64,000 nucleotides of DNA, from contig JAZGTH010000008.1 in the NCBI GenBank assembly GCA_036877525.1, positions 5,762,501-5,826,500 of the forward strand, read 5' to 3'. The number at the start of each line of letters is the position of its first letter. Positions within the stretch are counted from its first letter, which is position 1. Of this stretch, positions 23,701 to 37,692 are shown piece by piece. Source of the stretch: Chromobotia macracanthus (lineage: Eukaryota > Chordata > Actinopteri > Cypriniformes > Botiidae). The position numbers and the translations under genes are program-made. The notes beneath the pieces are model-generated. The model saw nothing but the letters and a program-made list of their open reading frames with translations. It had not been told where the DNA came from and did not search any database.

Positions 23701-26700
23701 TGGCAGACACAGGTGTCCAAGCAAATATCCATCAGGCCTAGATGACATCAGTGCTTCAAAATGATTTAGGTACAGGCAACATGCTAAGCCTGGCTCCTAA
23801 ATGGAGGGTACTAATTGTTTACTGCTTGTCTGAGTCTACCAGGCAAGCAGCCAAGGGAGGTTGGGAGCAGTATGGAAAGGAGAGAAAGAAAAGAGGGAGG
23901 AATTAAAACACATTCAGAATGAAACAGAATGAAATGATGAAAAGATAGTGACAACATAGAAGCTAAAGCACAACAAGCGTGTGGGGCAGGGGGAGGCACT
24001 GTAACAAAAAACTTGATGACTCCTCAACTTTTAGTTTCTTAATTAAGGCTCATTTCCCTTTACTCGTCGAACAGTTGGGATGGCTAATTAGGCACTACCC
24101 CTTCTCGATGTGGAGGCCTCATACTGTTATATTGACTGGCATATGCGCCAGTGACTGTGGGCAGATTGTGTGTGGAGGGGCCCATTAAAGAGAACCAAGC
24201 TGCAGGATGGACTGCTGAGCACACACTGAAGCTGGGATGAGATGGGAGATAATTGGAGAGTAAAGTCACTGATCGAGCCATCCCATGAAGTCCCTTTAGG
24301 CAGCAGCCAATGTACAGCCTCCAAACACTGTACACTGTGGGGCCTCTAAAGACCTCTGTGGGTCACATGCCATTCAGGCACATGCCCATCAGAGCATACT
24401 GCAACACCTTTAAATTACAATGAGCTACTAAACTGAAGGTGTTGTTCTTTCAAAGTTGTTTCTGCAGTGTTAAAGGGATAATTATTGATCTTTTAAAAGC
24501 CCTGCTGATATTTACTCTAATTTTAGCACATGCTCTGTTGCTTACCTTTTGTGACTGTTGTACAAAGTTTCTTGGTTTTGACAACAGGTGTTTCCCAAGA
24601 TGTCATTTACGTTGTTTAGAACTTCCCATTTTAATTAAAGTAACTGTTGTTAGAACGAGCCACAAATGCTCTGTCCTCAGCATGTGGAAACGCAATATAA
24701 TAGCAGGGTCTCATAACCCATTGGTGTTCAAAACTTATCTCTTACCTCTGGTCTCCTTACCTAACCCCGATTCACAATGATGAATTTATAATATTAGGTG
24801 TGTTTGCCTTGAAGTGGCCCTGCGCAGACTAATCAGCATGACATCAAAGTAACACAAGAGTGATTGAAAAGCTGACAGCCCTATATAATTTCTAATCACA
24901 CTCGCGGTACTGATTATTTCACTTTATTCGTTTGGCAACAGATTTTTGTAAATTTTTTAACAAAAAAGGTATGGACTGCAGCATACATTTTAAATTAAAT
25001 CAAACTGAATTCGATAATTTACTCCCAAATGTGTAAATTCTTTCAAAAAAAAATAACATGTATGTTTGAAATATGTATTACGGAGGGTTGTATTGTAGCT
25101 TTTGGTCTAACATTGAGTTCAGTGTCTTCCTCACAGTAAGAGGCAGTGCAACATGCAAACACTATGGAGATACAACTACAAACGTGCTTAGGACCATCAC
25201 ACAGACGTGTAGACCTGTCACCACAGTAACTGAAATGTTTGTGCAAGCGTGAGTGACAGAGACACAAGACCCCCTCACATCCCATCCAGCAACAGTCTGA
25301 CAGGGAGAAAAATGAGCCTGTCTTACAGACAGGAACAGCTCCACGCCACACCACGAACAACAAGAAACATTTTATTTAAACAGCATATAGTAATAATCTG
25401 GCAAGCTCTTCTTATGTTCCTTTATTTTTTATTAATTCACATGTAATGTTTGCTTTCCAGGATTAAGCGTACAGCTCTGTTCCAACACCTTGTAATCTGC
25501 CAATTTAGGCGTCATTTCAAGGCATCATGTGGCATATGTTGGGAGCATCACGTATGATTGTGGTGAAAATTGTGCAATCTAATTAAAGATGTATTATTGT
25601 TCCAGTATGTTTGTACCATTTATTTTTATATGTATTAAATCATGTGTGATATAGAACATATGGGTGGAATCTGTGTGAGTATCTTTTATTTTTTTACTGT
25701 ACCATATTTTAATATATGCCAGTCATGGGTGAGGCTATAGAGAAGAGAGGAAGTCAGCAGAGTGGAGATGATTTATGCCATAAATCCTACAATGTAAAGT
25801 ACGGTACATCTGTCCGTATGGATGATAAGAGATCTGCTCTCTGCTTCTTGATTTGCATATCCTGCCCTCTTTCTCACTCTTTCTCCTGAGACTTACCCCC
25901 CTTCATCTCTCCTGCTCAAACCTGTAGGAAACATTTGATGCTCACTAAAGAGAAGATATTAAAGTATAACTTAACTACTACTATTACTGACAGAAAAAAT
26001 ATATAATCTATAACTGGTAAAATGTTGTATAAAGCACAGTCATATTACTAAATATATAAAGACACTATCACACTCTCAGTAGTGCTGTTGTATTAAATAT
26101 CAGCATAGCCGTGATTTTCCAGTAATATTGAGTAGACTACAACAGCACCCACTTGCTCTTGAACACTTAACAAATTGCAGATTAACAAATTACGGTTTCA
26201 AAGCAATTTTGCCAAGACTGCATCTGTACAGTATCTTGTTCTCTCTCAGAGAAAATGAGAATTGATACTAGTAAGGAGCTTAAAATACTGACCCGTCCGG
26301 CTGGCTCCTTGATAACCTCAAAGTGGCATCAACCTACCATGTCGACTCCAATTTACTGCAATATCAACCAACAGTTATTTAAAAACCATAGAGCTTGATG
26401 GAAATGACATTGTATGAAATTTAACACTACACACAAACAACCTTGTGATCTGTAAAATGAGGTGTGGGACAAAAGATCAATAGCTCTGTTTGGAATCATC
26501 ATCCCAAGAGGTTTAAGGAGAAGAACCTTTAGGGTCCTGCATCTTCTGTTCCTCTCCCTCTCTGTAATACATTATATCTACAGTGAGGGTTAAATCCACA
26601 GAAGATGCAGGTCTTGACATGTAGCAGATAAAATAGTGTGGATCTTGTCATTTTGCCAGCTACCAGCGGTGTTGACAGCATGCCATGCATGTTAAATGAC

Positions 26701-27329
26701 AGAGCTTGGGACAAATTTATTAAATGCTTCAAAGTGCTCCCAACAGGTCAGTAAGATTTCAGGCATTCAGGTTTAATGTCAGTATATCCTTTATGTGATA
26801 ACAAGCAAATGCTCTTGGAACTGAATGCAAAACATGTTTCCCTGGGATAATAAAACAGAGGGTGTTAGGAGAGTGCAGTAACACATTTTCTTTTACTGTC
26901 TTTCTTTCAAGAGCTTTTGTTAACTGTGTTTCAGACTGTGATATTCTTTTTTAGTCAAACTGAACAGAACCTTCCAATTGATAGCAGTTTTGTCTTTAAT
27001 CACTAAACAAATTATAAACCAGATGTGAAACTTGACCTTTTTACCACAGAATTGCTTTTTTAGCCCATAAATATATTTTAACAAAGAGTCTTACAATTTC
27101 CACTGAGGGTGCTGGTTATAATGATGGTGTTATAACTTTCTGTTTTACCAATTGTTTTTAGCTGGAATTGCAAGGATTTTTGCACTCACACTTGAGTAAA
27201 AGTAAAGATAATAAATAAAAGATGGAAATAACATGTTGTTATACTTTCACTTTTCTGAAAGCTTGTTGGTATCCATTCCAAGTTCCTCTTCCTTCCTGTC
27301 TCTCTTTGCTTTGCCAAACTCTTTGATGG
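20741..27329. other. Long intergenic stretch, no gene seen
   Basis: Short GA (21259-21285), GT (about 21477-21491) and CA (about 21726-21740) microsatellites occur. The stretch 22390-24190 is purine/pyrimidine skewed with unremarkable open frames on both strands. Nothing matches a known protein, RNA gene or transposon end by eye. Confidence 0.4.
21259..21285. repeat. (GA)n microsatellite
   Basis: About 13 GA units with one interruption near the right end. Confidence 0.95.
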
Positions 27330-27990
27330 CTCGTCATCTCGGCCATTGTTGACCGAATGTTAATTAGCTTGGAATCATTTGAATAATTTATGCTTCTCAA
27401 TTATTGTGATACGCACCATGATTTACCCCTGACAGAACATCTCCTGTCAAACCAGCCCCAAACATCCAGTTACATTAATCTGGAAACGCTTCACTAATCT
27501 TGCGTTTCAAGATTAGCCGAAAGTGCCTAAAAATGCTACAACATGAAGAAAATCAGCTTGGCATAACAACAATTTGGCCTAAATGGAAAAAAGCAGAAAA
27601 AATGGACAAGTTGGCATTTGGATCACCAGATGCATGTTACACACTCGAATGCTCACATTCCTCTTTTAATTAAATTGATTAAAAAGAAGTTTAGTTTAAA
27701 CAGGTTACATTAACATATGCAAAATGTGTCCCATTGTGAGCCGATCCAGCCGGCCGCTAATATATTTGGTGATTAGCGCGCACTACAGGTGTGCTAGCTA
27801 ACTGAGGGTGTAGCATGCAGCGCTTGGCTTCATTCTTCTCCGGATCTGCCCACTTAATACACTATGCTAGTCGGGGCCGTCCATTCACCCCAGTCTCATC
27901 CATCTGCTCTGGCTGTAGTGGCTAAATTAGCCGCTTAATGTTGCATATTTGTTTAAGTAATTGCCGAGTAATTAATAGCCTGAAAAGCTG
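27330..27990. promoter_or_regulatory. Candidate conserved noncoding block
   Basis: A mosaic of homeodomain-type cores (GTTAATTAGC at about 27359, CAATTATTG at about 27399, TTTAATTAAATTGATTAAA at about 27665, GTAATTAATAG at about 27968) next to a CpG-containing segment (CCAGCCGGCCGC, TAGCGCGCACTAC). There is no open frame of note and no repeat signature. This is the usual look of a developmental enhancer region in a vertebrate gene desert, but it is inference without alignment. Confidence 0.3.
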
Positions 27991-30867
27991 CAATCTCTCA
28001 GTTTGAAAAGTTTTAGCTACCTCTGCTGGAAGAGAAGATGATGTTTGAACAATCTTATTAGTATTCATAGGTATTTGTATGTAAATTGTCATGTTATTTA
28101 TTTCCATACATTAAGATTATAGAGTGAAACATTTTGACAGCATCTACAATATAAACTCTTTGTATTTATATATTACTATTATACAAATTATATAATATTA
28201 TATAACTTGAGATGTACAATTGTTACAAATACTTTGAGGTTCGTTCAATTAGATTAATTAAATGTTTAATTAATATGACTGGCCCAAACAGTACATGAAT
28301 GACAATACTTTTATACATTTTTATACATTTTATACAATACATTTGACAAAGGCAATTAAAGGGAGAGAAATCAAAAACGGTTTTGGAGAGGTGGAGGTAC
28401 CGGTGTAGTGTGCAGTTTCCTGGCAGTCAGGGTTTAAAATGCAGAGCTAGCTGGAATAATTCTCTCTTCTCCTTTGGAAAGAGCTGCCAGTAAGGTGGGA
28501 ATTGCTGAATTAGCGCCATATTAAACCTTGACACTAATGACTGTGTTCAGAGGTTGTTTTTTTTATAAATATTTGATGTATTATCATCTGTGGAATGGGG
28601 TGGAGGGGAAGTGGAGGAATCAGCACAAGGGAGTATGGAGAAAGAGAGAGAGAGAAATGATACATGTGTTGAGACAACACTGCACCAGAGTGGGTTCTGC
28701 AGTAGCTGTAGGATGAGTCTTGCTGGTATCATTACTGTCTAATCAGAAAGAATTCTGGGAATGCGGTATGTTTTCTGACAGGTTGTGTCAAGGGCTATAG
28801 ATCCAGCAGGACTAACTGTGCTGCAGGTCACCAGAACACACCAGACCAGAGCATATACACAGTACAGTACCTGCTTTAACGTGCTGACAGAGTACAGTGA
28901 CAAAGATACTGGAGTTTCATACTGTAATCCTTTTTGGACAGGACATGTTTTCCTCCGTGAGGTTAAATACATTTCACAGCCATACTTAGTGATTTTAATT
29001 CTGTATGGCTTTAATATCTCTGTGCTTATCTTACACAAATAATTATGGAGCAAATTATTTGTTTTTGGCTAACATAATTGTCCTCTGAGAAATCTAATCC
29101 TGTCTGAAATATTAGTAATTGCTGTATATAATATTTTCACAACACGTCTCATTTATTATAACCTTCGTTGAATACTTTAAATAAAGCAAAATTTATTGTT
29201 GTGCTGCCTAGTGCACATTCATTATGGATTTAAACTAACCATTGGTGGATTAAGTACTGCTGGGATCCCATCCAGCATATAAAGAAAATTAAATCAATAA
29301 AGAGATTCTGACTGCTCAGAATAGCCACTGTAGCAATGCCAGGTATAATCCTCTCCTCAATTCCTTTAGTCATATACACAATATTATAATTATATTGCAT
29401 AACTCTTGCATGAGTCAGTTAATAACTCCTCTGACACTACAAAAAGTGCTGCAGTTATTACCCGGACAATTTGTCTATTAGAGCAAATAAAAAGATATCT
29501 TCCACAATCTGAAGGTCACAGAGGTTTGTCCTCCAGTTTTATCCAAAGTGTCTAAAATACAGAAAGCTTTATCTCTCATGCTCCGTTTCTAAATTGTCAT
29601 GCAATGAAAAACAAGCAAAAAATTATGTACATTAACAGACAAACATCTACCACATTACCTTTACATGTCAGTTAATGCTAATACCACAGTTGCAATGTTA
29701 CTGGCATCTAATTTTAAAGTGACAAAAATGCAATAAGCACACAGAGCGTAATAAATACTTCTCTCAACAAAATAATCTTGCAGGTTTTACCCTTGTAAAT
29801 TACCAAGGGAGACATCCGATTCTGTGTGAAATTCTAAACCATATTGATCCTGTCAGACCACCGATAAGAAAGGAGATAAATATTCTTACTTATTAAAGGA
29901 AAGCCCCCGGCAATTACTAGCATGATGGCCTAAGATATTAATTGGAGCCGAGTTAACAATGGTAGGAAGTGAGAGAGCGAGCAAGAGAATGAGAGAAGGA
30001 ATAATCAGTTTATATAACCTTGCAAGTGTGACAGTGACCTGTGAATATTGTTGTAATATAGTGTGAAATTATCGTGTGTATTTCACTATCTGCACCTCTT
30101 TGGCATAGAGCTAGTTTCTCCGAGCACAGGCACTCATTAAAAAAGAGAAACTCACTAAATTCAGCTTTAAATAGAAAAACAGACGTAACCCTCAGAGATC
30201 AAGTCCAACATGAAAGAACTTTTCCTCGCCCATTTTTAAAGAGAAGAAAGTATCTTTTCATGACGGGTAGTTTGAACTGCATTAGCTTGCATAATTTAGG
30301 GTTAATGAGACAACAACTCAGCATGAATCTAGAATCTCATCCCGTTTCTCATCACTGCCACTGGAGCGACTGTGGGCGTTCATTAAAAAGAGATTGGCCA
30401 GAATGCTTTAATGATTTGGGAAACCATTAGAATTTCAGAGCTCTATTACATCATATTTGCATCCATTTCTCTGCACTTCCCACTCAAAGAGGAGCTGCGG
30501 AGTCATTTAGCAACCTCCCCTCAAAACTGAATTATCACTGAGTCACGATTACTTGCTACATTTGTAAGATCATACAAACGAGCGAGATCAATTATGAAGT
30601 GTTCACTTGATATTGTCTTCAAGGTTATGTATAATAAAGTTATATCACAGTGTCATAGCACACTACATTTACTTGAAACTTTAAACTGCAGATCTAAACT
30701 GAAAACAACACAGTTTCTGGGTTACTACATTAATTTTCCCTTGATAATGGCATGGATTATGGTTATCAGGATGGTTATTAGGAGTAGGCCAAACCTAATT
30801 GTCATTGAATCCAATTATTCATTGATAACAATATTATAAACTGATTACTCAGCAGTAAGTGTTTCTG
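27991..30867. other. Intergenic, no gene seen
   Basis: AT-rich with a short duplicated word (TTTTATACA) near 28310-28335. No exon, RNA gene or transposon end was recognised. Confidence 0.4.
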
Positions 30868-31000
30868 GTAACAACTGGTATGTGGTGCTAGCTCCACTAA
30901 TATCATGGGTTCGATTCCAAAGGAACACCAAAAAGTTATACGTTGAATGCATTGTAAGTTGCTTTTGGATAAAAACATCAGAGAAACGCAGAAATGTAAT
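30868..31000 (+). mobile_element. tRNA-derived SINE (family A)
   Basis: A tRNA-like head (AACTGGTATGTGGTGCTAGC) is followed by an exact Pol III B box, GGTTCGATTCC, at 30908-30918. The body reads AAGGAACACC, and the tail carries TTTTGGATAAAAACATCAGA then GCAGAAATGTAA, the tail word I know from widespread teleost SINEs. The A box is degenerate. It is not a tRNA gene because no acceptor stem or anticodon arm closes. Confidence 0.7.
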
Positions 31001-31207
31001 ATTTATAAATGTAAAAATCAAACAAGGACCTTTTGTTCTGTTGAGACTTTAGTATAGTGATATTTATCGTATTATGTTAATTATGGGCATAAGAATGGGC
31101 AGAAACTGTCATAAATTAATAATGCATATCCATCTGGCTTTGGTGCAGTTGTATTGAACTTATGGACTAATGGACTACTGGCAAATTTTCATGGTTGGAT
31201 AAAGCAT
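31001..31207. other. Spacer between SINE and MITE
   Basis: AT-rich; nothing recognised. Confidence 0.4.
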
Positions 31208-31449
31208 TTAAAAGGACAGATAACGAAAAACATACATTTTGTCTTTGTTTGCCCTTAACCTGTATGACATTCTTTTTCTGGCCTTGCAGCAATGGTCACC
31301 TTCATTGTATAGAAAAGAGCAGCTTAGACATTCTGATATTAAAAAACAACAACTTCTGTGCTCCAGGGAAGAAAGTCATACAGGTTTCTAAAAGCACAGT
31401 GGTGAGTAAAGAAACAGAGAGTTTATTTTTTGAGTGAACCTACTCTTTA
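31208..31449. mobile_element. TTAAA-ended MITE, copy 2
   Basis: The left end reads TTAAAAGGACAGATAACGAA; the right end, on the other strand, reads TAAAGAGTAGGTTCACTCAA. The interior has CCTGTATGACATTCTTTTTC, CACCTTCATTGTATAGAAAA and GAAAGTCATACAGGTTT, which I know from the abundant cyprinid element also seen at 14711 and 55039. About 242 bases, non-coding. Confidence 0.7.
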
Positions 31450-33860
31450 TATTCTACTAATAATGCCATACCCCCTACAGACACAGTAAAAAGAGGCTCT
31501 ATCTAGAAAAGGGAGGTAAAAATGGGCTCTGGAAATATCTTTAAAAGTAAAATCAGTATTTTTTCCTCAACCAAGTTTTACACAGAAAAGAATGAGCAGT
31601 ACTCTCAATAAAAACCTTAAAATTATGTTTTTACAATGAGGCACATCTCACGTGGATGAACCTTTATATGGGCACATGTCAGTGAAAAGAAAATTTACTC
31701 ACTGTTGATTTAATTATCAAAAACGCTGAGCAAAAAATAAATGCTTTTAGCCTTGTTTTATATTCTTTTTTGATGTTCTATAAACGTATTCTTGTAAATT
31801 TGTTTTCAACCTTTCACCAAGGGGTGTGTATTCTGTGTTTCCTGTTTTTCTCTTCATTAATCTTTGAATGACAGAAGATGGCATGGGCAAAGAACAAAAG
31901 ATACAAAAAAACAGTCTTGTAATTCACCCCAAGCACTTATGCACGAATGTAAAGACAGGCTTTACTGGCTTTTATTGACATGGGTGTGTGGACAGGACAT
32001 CATTTCGTGCTACAGCTGTAATTGGAGGGGAGGGGGGCGTTGAAGTGTCCTAACCCCTCTGCTGTTCCATCAACCCAACGCGACAACTAATCACCTCGCA
32101 ATTTGCATGGAGAGCTTCGCAAATCATCCTAAATAATGCCACGCCAATCTGAGAGATGAGTTTTTAATCTCTGAGAGATGAGATACTGACCCAAGCGTTT
32201 TCCTCTCCTGTTTTCTTCTCACATTTTGATTCCCGTTCTCCTCTCATTTCCGCAATAGACTGCTGGATAAATGTGCACAGGCAGGAGTCTCATTTCACAC
32301 AGAGAGCAAAAGAAACAGGCCTCTTTCAACAAAAAATGAAAAGCCCCACTTGTCCCGGTGAATAAGTGTCCTTTAAAATGCAATCAAAGTGATGACAGAT
32401 ATTTTAGTAGGAGGGAAATACTCCTTCCCAGCGATCAGACAGTTATTCTGCTTCCATTGGCCCTACTTGACCCGTGTAATAGAGAATTTCCCAACTGGAA
32501 GTGTCTGTTTTATCTAGTGGTGGTAAGTAATGAGAACATTTAGGGGAGATCTATCTAAGAGCCATGGATCAGTCTTGAACTGCAAGGGTATGAGATGCAC
32601 TTCGACACAGTGACAGCAGGTTACAGTGGAAAGTCATCTTCCATAAGAGTCTTATTTTTGTACATTTTCTTGAGGCACATCTTATACTTTATTGTCTTAA
32701 CAGCATGTAATATACAGTGGGTGTCCAGACAAACAGATTTTCAGAGAAATGTGACGATACATTTCTAGTGACATTAGAGTCGCTTCCAAAATGCCATTTG
32801 TACTGTGCAACACAATATTACTGTGCAGATCTTACGTTTATTAATATTAATTGACTTAAAGAGCTATTTTTTTAATTTTCACACACATGTATATATAACA
32901 TTACATACATTGTCTTTCGGTTGTTTTGCTTTGTTTAACCATTCCTCTATCATTCCAGCAACACTTCTTGCTGTGACTACACAAATTTATCCCAGTCCCA
33001 GAATGCATCATGGTACTGTGCACCAGGTGCTAGCAAGAGTGAGAGTAGCTTAAAACAACATTCATTCTATTAGTGTACACCCTCTAGACTAAACAAAACA
33101 AACAAGTTCAAAAATTCATTCTCTCTCTTCTCTGCGCACATACACACACATCAAAGTCCAAAGCAGCAGGGAGCTCTCGTCATGGGCAAGGATGCCAACC
33201 TTCATCACCTTCAGAATTTGTGGAGAGGTGCCGCGCTGTATATGTAGCCTTCATCACCTCATTACCAATTTGCTTCATCAGATGGCCCAAACCATAGCTG
33301 ACAGCCCACTCTTCTTCTCTCACACCTAACACGCTCGCTACGCTGCGTCACGCAGTGAGTTATTTTATCCCAATGGCATTTGACATGCACAAGCTTTATA
33401 TATTCACCTTGAACTGGAAGGTGGTGTGATTGGAAAAACAATGCAAAATAAAGAAAGTCACCTTTGTCCTTTAATTCTGTATATGTGTGTTTTTGATGTC
33501 TTCCGTCTGGGTTTGTGCACCACAGCTATCACAGAATTCATTTGAAATTGTAAAAAACTGCAAAGAAAGAAGACTAAAATTGACTGTGAATTACAATATT
33601 TCTAAAACTGAAAATCGAAAACTGAAAATATATACAATTTAAATATAAACTGGCTTGCTTGCTTGTTTGTATGACCATATGCTTTCCTAGTTATGTGGAG
33701 TAGAGATGTGAGCCATTCTTCTGAGAGATGTGAGTAAACAGTACTCCGTCTTTAATATTCCACTTTTAACTTACTTTTACATACCCACACGGTCTGCAGC
33801 AAAAAACTAAAATAAAAATCAGACATCTGAGATTGCAGTATAATAGTTTGACTTTTAATA
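31450..33860. other. Intergenic, with a mixed-composition block at 32030-32300
   Basis: The block around 32030-32300 has a CpG-bearing stretch (CAACCCAACGCGACAACTAA) and GAGAGATGAG twice in tandem-like spacing at about 32152 and 32172. It may be a conserved element. The remainder is AT-rich with no exon or repeat family recognised. Confidence 0.35.
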
Positions 33861-34052
33861 TACAGTGGGGTCCAAAAGTCAGAGACCACATTGAAAGTCA
33901 AATTAATGTGCATCCATCGAAGCACACAAGACGCGTCTGGAATGTTCTCAGGTCATTCTGGGATTACATGGATCAGCAGGTTTTGCACAAACTTGTGGGT
34001 CCATGCCAGCCCAAATGCATGCTGTAGGAGAAATGTGAAAATCTATGTTAAT
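33861..34052 (+). mobile_element. Tc1/mariner relic: terminal repeat fused to transposase C-terminal remnant
   Basis: TACAGTGGGGTCCAAAAGTC followed by AGAGACCACA is a Tc1-type terminal inverted repeat start as known in fish. About 60 bases further in, a frame reads WNVLRSFWDYMDQQVLHKLV. One base out of frame it continues SMPAQMHAVGE to a stop, resembling the C-terminal KLVxSMPxRMxAV block of Tc1 transposases. The whole N-terminal and DDE catalytic region is missing and the right terminal repeat was not found, so this is an inactive internal-deletion derivative. Confidence 0.6.
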
Positions 34053-34739
34053 TTTTGAAATTATAACATTATACATTTTATATTAAATGTACAAAACAAA
34101 AATATAAGCATTTTACCTAGTCCCTCCATATATATATATGATTGCATCCATAATACTGTATGTATGGTGTCAAATCACCATTGTCCATTACTACCATCAC
34201 TGGCCCATGTCCAGGCAAAGATTAATACATGCTGTTATTATATAATTCTTGTTATCTAATGCATTTACTAATATAAACATATATGTCCCATATTGTAAAG
34301 TGTTACTGTATTTTCAGTAAATCAAAATCTTTTCCAGACATATTACTGTATCTGAAATCCCAGTATGGATGTTTTACTCTTTGCCACAGTAAATACTTCA
34401 TAACCCACATGATTAACACCTGCTAAATCTAAATTGTAAACTTGAGTAAAATGAACTAGTAATTATGTGTGGATGGTACAATAACTGCATTAGAACTACT
34501 GAGAATAGTAAAAATTTCATCAACAAATTTGAGAGTTGTTTATTTTTACAGTGATGAAACTATTACAAAATAGATAAACAAACCGAGTTAAATCACCACA
34601 TTCTATAGTGACACATTCTATCGAGATATATTTCTGCACTTATCTGATCTGAATGCATCACAGTGCATGCTAGGTTTTTTTAATGTGCTTTGTGTTGTGT
34701 GTGTGTGAGCGTGTGTTTATGTCATCCACGCACCTGTTC
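34053..34739. other. Intergenic, no gene seen
   Basis: AT-rich, probably including the decayed 3' flank of the Tc1 relic to about 34130; nothing else recognised. Confidence 0.4.
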
Positions 34740-34945
34740 CAAACTCCACCAGGATGCTACAAGATCTCATTATCGGGCTGTTTTAAACCAAATGCTCCTG
34801 CTTTCACTTCTGTTTTAATTAGAGAGGCTTTTTCAGGGGTCAGATGAAATGAGCTTTTAATTAGTGTCAGCCATCAGTTGATTTCTTCTTTATTGAAGCC
34901 GTCTCTCTGGATACCTCTTTGTAGTTAATTGGATCAGAGAAGCAC
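34740..34945. promoter_or_regulatory. Candidate enhancer with TAATTA cluster
   Basis: Two exact TAATTA cores (34816-34821 and 34858-34863) and a TTAATTGG at about 34924 lie within 110 bases of otherwise balanced sequence. This is consistent with homeodomain binding. Inference only. Confidence 0.3.
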
Positions 34946-37692
34946 TCACAAATACACATACAAATCACTGTCAAAAGTTTGCCAAAGTAGAAAGTTTGTC
35001 AAACAAAAAGAAACCAACAAATATTTGAAAAGACGGCAACGGATGACTGCAGACGATGTGTTCAGTCAGCACCTTTGTTGCATCCGCGGTTAATTAATAA
35101 AGGGCTATTAAGCGCTAGTTGACAAAGGAGGATAATATACAGTCCCAGCTGGTGAAGGGAGAGCAAATAGAATGAGAGAATGAGAGAGGAGAGAGAGCCA
35201 CGAGGAATTTTACAATACAAACAAGGATACAGAACATGTTTAATCAGGTTTCAAACTCATATATAAAGGTATATAAAGGTAACTAACTGATTCTAACTCT
35301 CTAAGACATGTAATGGTGAAAGAGAAGATTGTTGACAGATATGTAAGAAAAATTCTTTTTCAGTTTTTCAGTTACAGGAGGGAACAGCTTATTAGCCCTA
35401 AGATGAACTAACACTGGGCTTCCAACATGCAAAATACAATGAATATGGGAAACAGGATATGATGTTATGTGCTAGGATCCTGATTTTAATAATGAATTAC
35501 AAAAAGCAATTAATAATAATTAAAAATGTCAAAAAATTCCACATAATTCAAAATTTGGTACAATGGAAGACAAAAGGTAAATGGAAGAAAAAGAAACATG
35601 CATGCTAACCTAAGCACACTTTAGCTAATATGGAGAAAACATCTGTGAGCACTACATGCTTACAATTTACACGTGACTGTGTATATTTCAGAAATGCAAA
35701 GCAATTTCTAATCACGTTTTTGTTTACATTTTGGCAGGGTTGGGCAGGACACTGAGGAAGTGAACGCAAATGGGGGAAGTGCAATTTCATATTGACAGGG
35801 TTAAAACTCATAAGACATTAAAAACGCAATTGCAAAAGTGGTTTCATTTGAAATTTGTAAGACACTTTCTGTTTACAGTAAAAGAAAATGAAAACTCAGA
35901 TTTGCAATTCCATTTGTAGTGTCACAATTCGTGCTTGCACAAACAGAAAACACAATTGCAAGTAAAATGTGCAATTCCTTTTGAATGTAGTCTACCATAT
36001 ACTTTAATAACAGAAGGACAGAAGAGAACAAAAATAAAGGGACCAGACATGTAGAACCAACAAGACCCTATTTTACTGTCAACAAAACTGACAGAAAAAG
36101 TGAAGAAAAACCATCGTAGTCTAACACCCGAAAACTAAAACTAAATTTCAATACAAGGAATCAAATATCTCAGAATTGCAACTTTTACCTTCATTTTAAT
36201 CCACCAGCTCACAGCTCAATTCTTTAAGGAGACAAAGAGAGTAATTTAAATCGATCTTAAAGTACTGCAATTACAGAATCCCTGGCCGCAATTCTATAAG
36301 AGGAAAATGGATTTTTCTGCCAATCTGTGCTATATGACCATGAGACCTGAATATAAAGCACTAACAAGATAACAAAATCAACCACCTGAGAGCGCTTTTG
36401 GCCAACATATTCTCTTCAGCTTTGTTATAAAACTTATCCATCGTTGTCTTTTATGGTTTGATGCAGTAATGGTCCACAGAAATCCACAAGACAAGCCTCT
36501 TTGTGAAGGTTTACAGTAAAAGGCAATCCTTTCTACTGCACTACCTCCTAAATTTCAAGGACAGTTAAAGGGCAGCAAACTAGCAGATTTATTCCTCAGG
36601 CAGGTTTTCTAGAAACTTTTACCCGACCTTGTAAAGTACTGTGTTTTCCTTTTTGAAAACCCATATAACACTTGCCTTAATTTTACCCAAGAACACAATC
36701 AAAACCTTGGGTGTAACCATAAAGAAGAGTTTTTTCTTTAGATGTCCACTGCAGACTCATACTATAAAACACAGGACTGGCAATGCATAATCAGTGAACA
36801 GCCCATGACTCTGACAGCCCAAATACAATAATGACACGCCGTCTTCAAGCACATTGCTGTTTTATAAACTAATAAATTTGTGGCTGTTATTTTTAAACGA
36901 CACAATAAATAACCAATATTCCTGAAAAGATGACTTGACCTTACTGTCTGCAGAGAAAATTGTGCTTTTCCCAAAGGGCTGGTGATCAGTTTCACGCTAA
37001 ACTCAAAAGGCAGCTTCCCAAAGTGGCAATTACCGTTTTGACATCCATGCTGAAGATTTGTGTGAAAAAATGGCCACCATCGTTTCAAAACTTCAACTGA
37101 ACAATTACAATGACGTATGAAAAAGAAGGGCTCAAAAGAGCTTTTTAACATTAATATGCTGTTTACCAAATGACACAGATATCGAACACCCACCAAACTA
37201 AGACAGCCATTATCATTGTTCAATCTACAGTCTTCCTAGTCAGTATAATCTTTAACCTCAAACAGCTTTTAACTCATCTATATTTATACAATAAAGCAGC
37301 ACTAATTTTGGCCATTTCACCCACCTCCCTCATACAGAAACACACACATTCAATGACCTCTGAATTTTACAATGTCAGGACAAGAGAATATTTTAACGAG
37401 ACGCTAACTCCACACTCTAATCCATCAACACACTTGTATTTGACACGGTGAAGGAAGAGCTTGAAATAGTCAATTATTGAACCACCTCCTCGATTTACAC
37501 CGGCCGCTGTCACCCGCACGGCCCCCAATCCCCTCCACACTTCACCTTCTAATGACACGTAACTTTGTGTGGATACGTACAGTGTGACATGTCACTGGGT
37601 CTAATAGCGGCAGAGGCTGCAAGGCCCGTACAGATTGACTTCTGCATACTTGCAAGAGCTCACAGATCAATTTGATTGAGACTTTTATGAAG

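Noticed and set aside
36762..37223. Longest intergenic open frame (153 codons, minus)
   Set aside because: No domain, motif or splice context; the residue mix is that of random AT-rich DNA, with scattered Cys/His/Phe.
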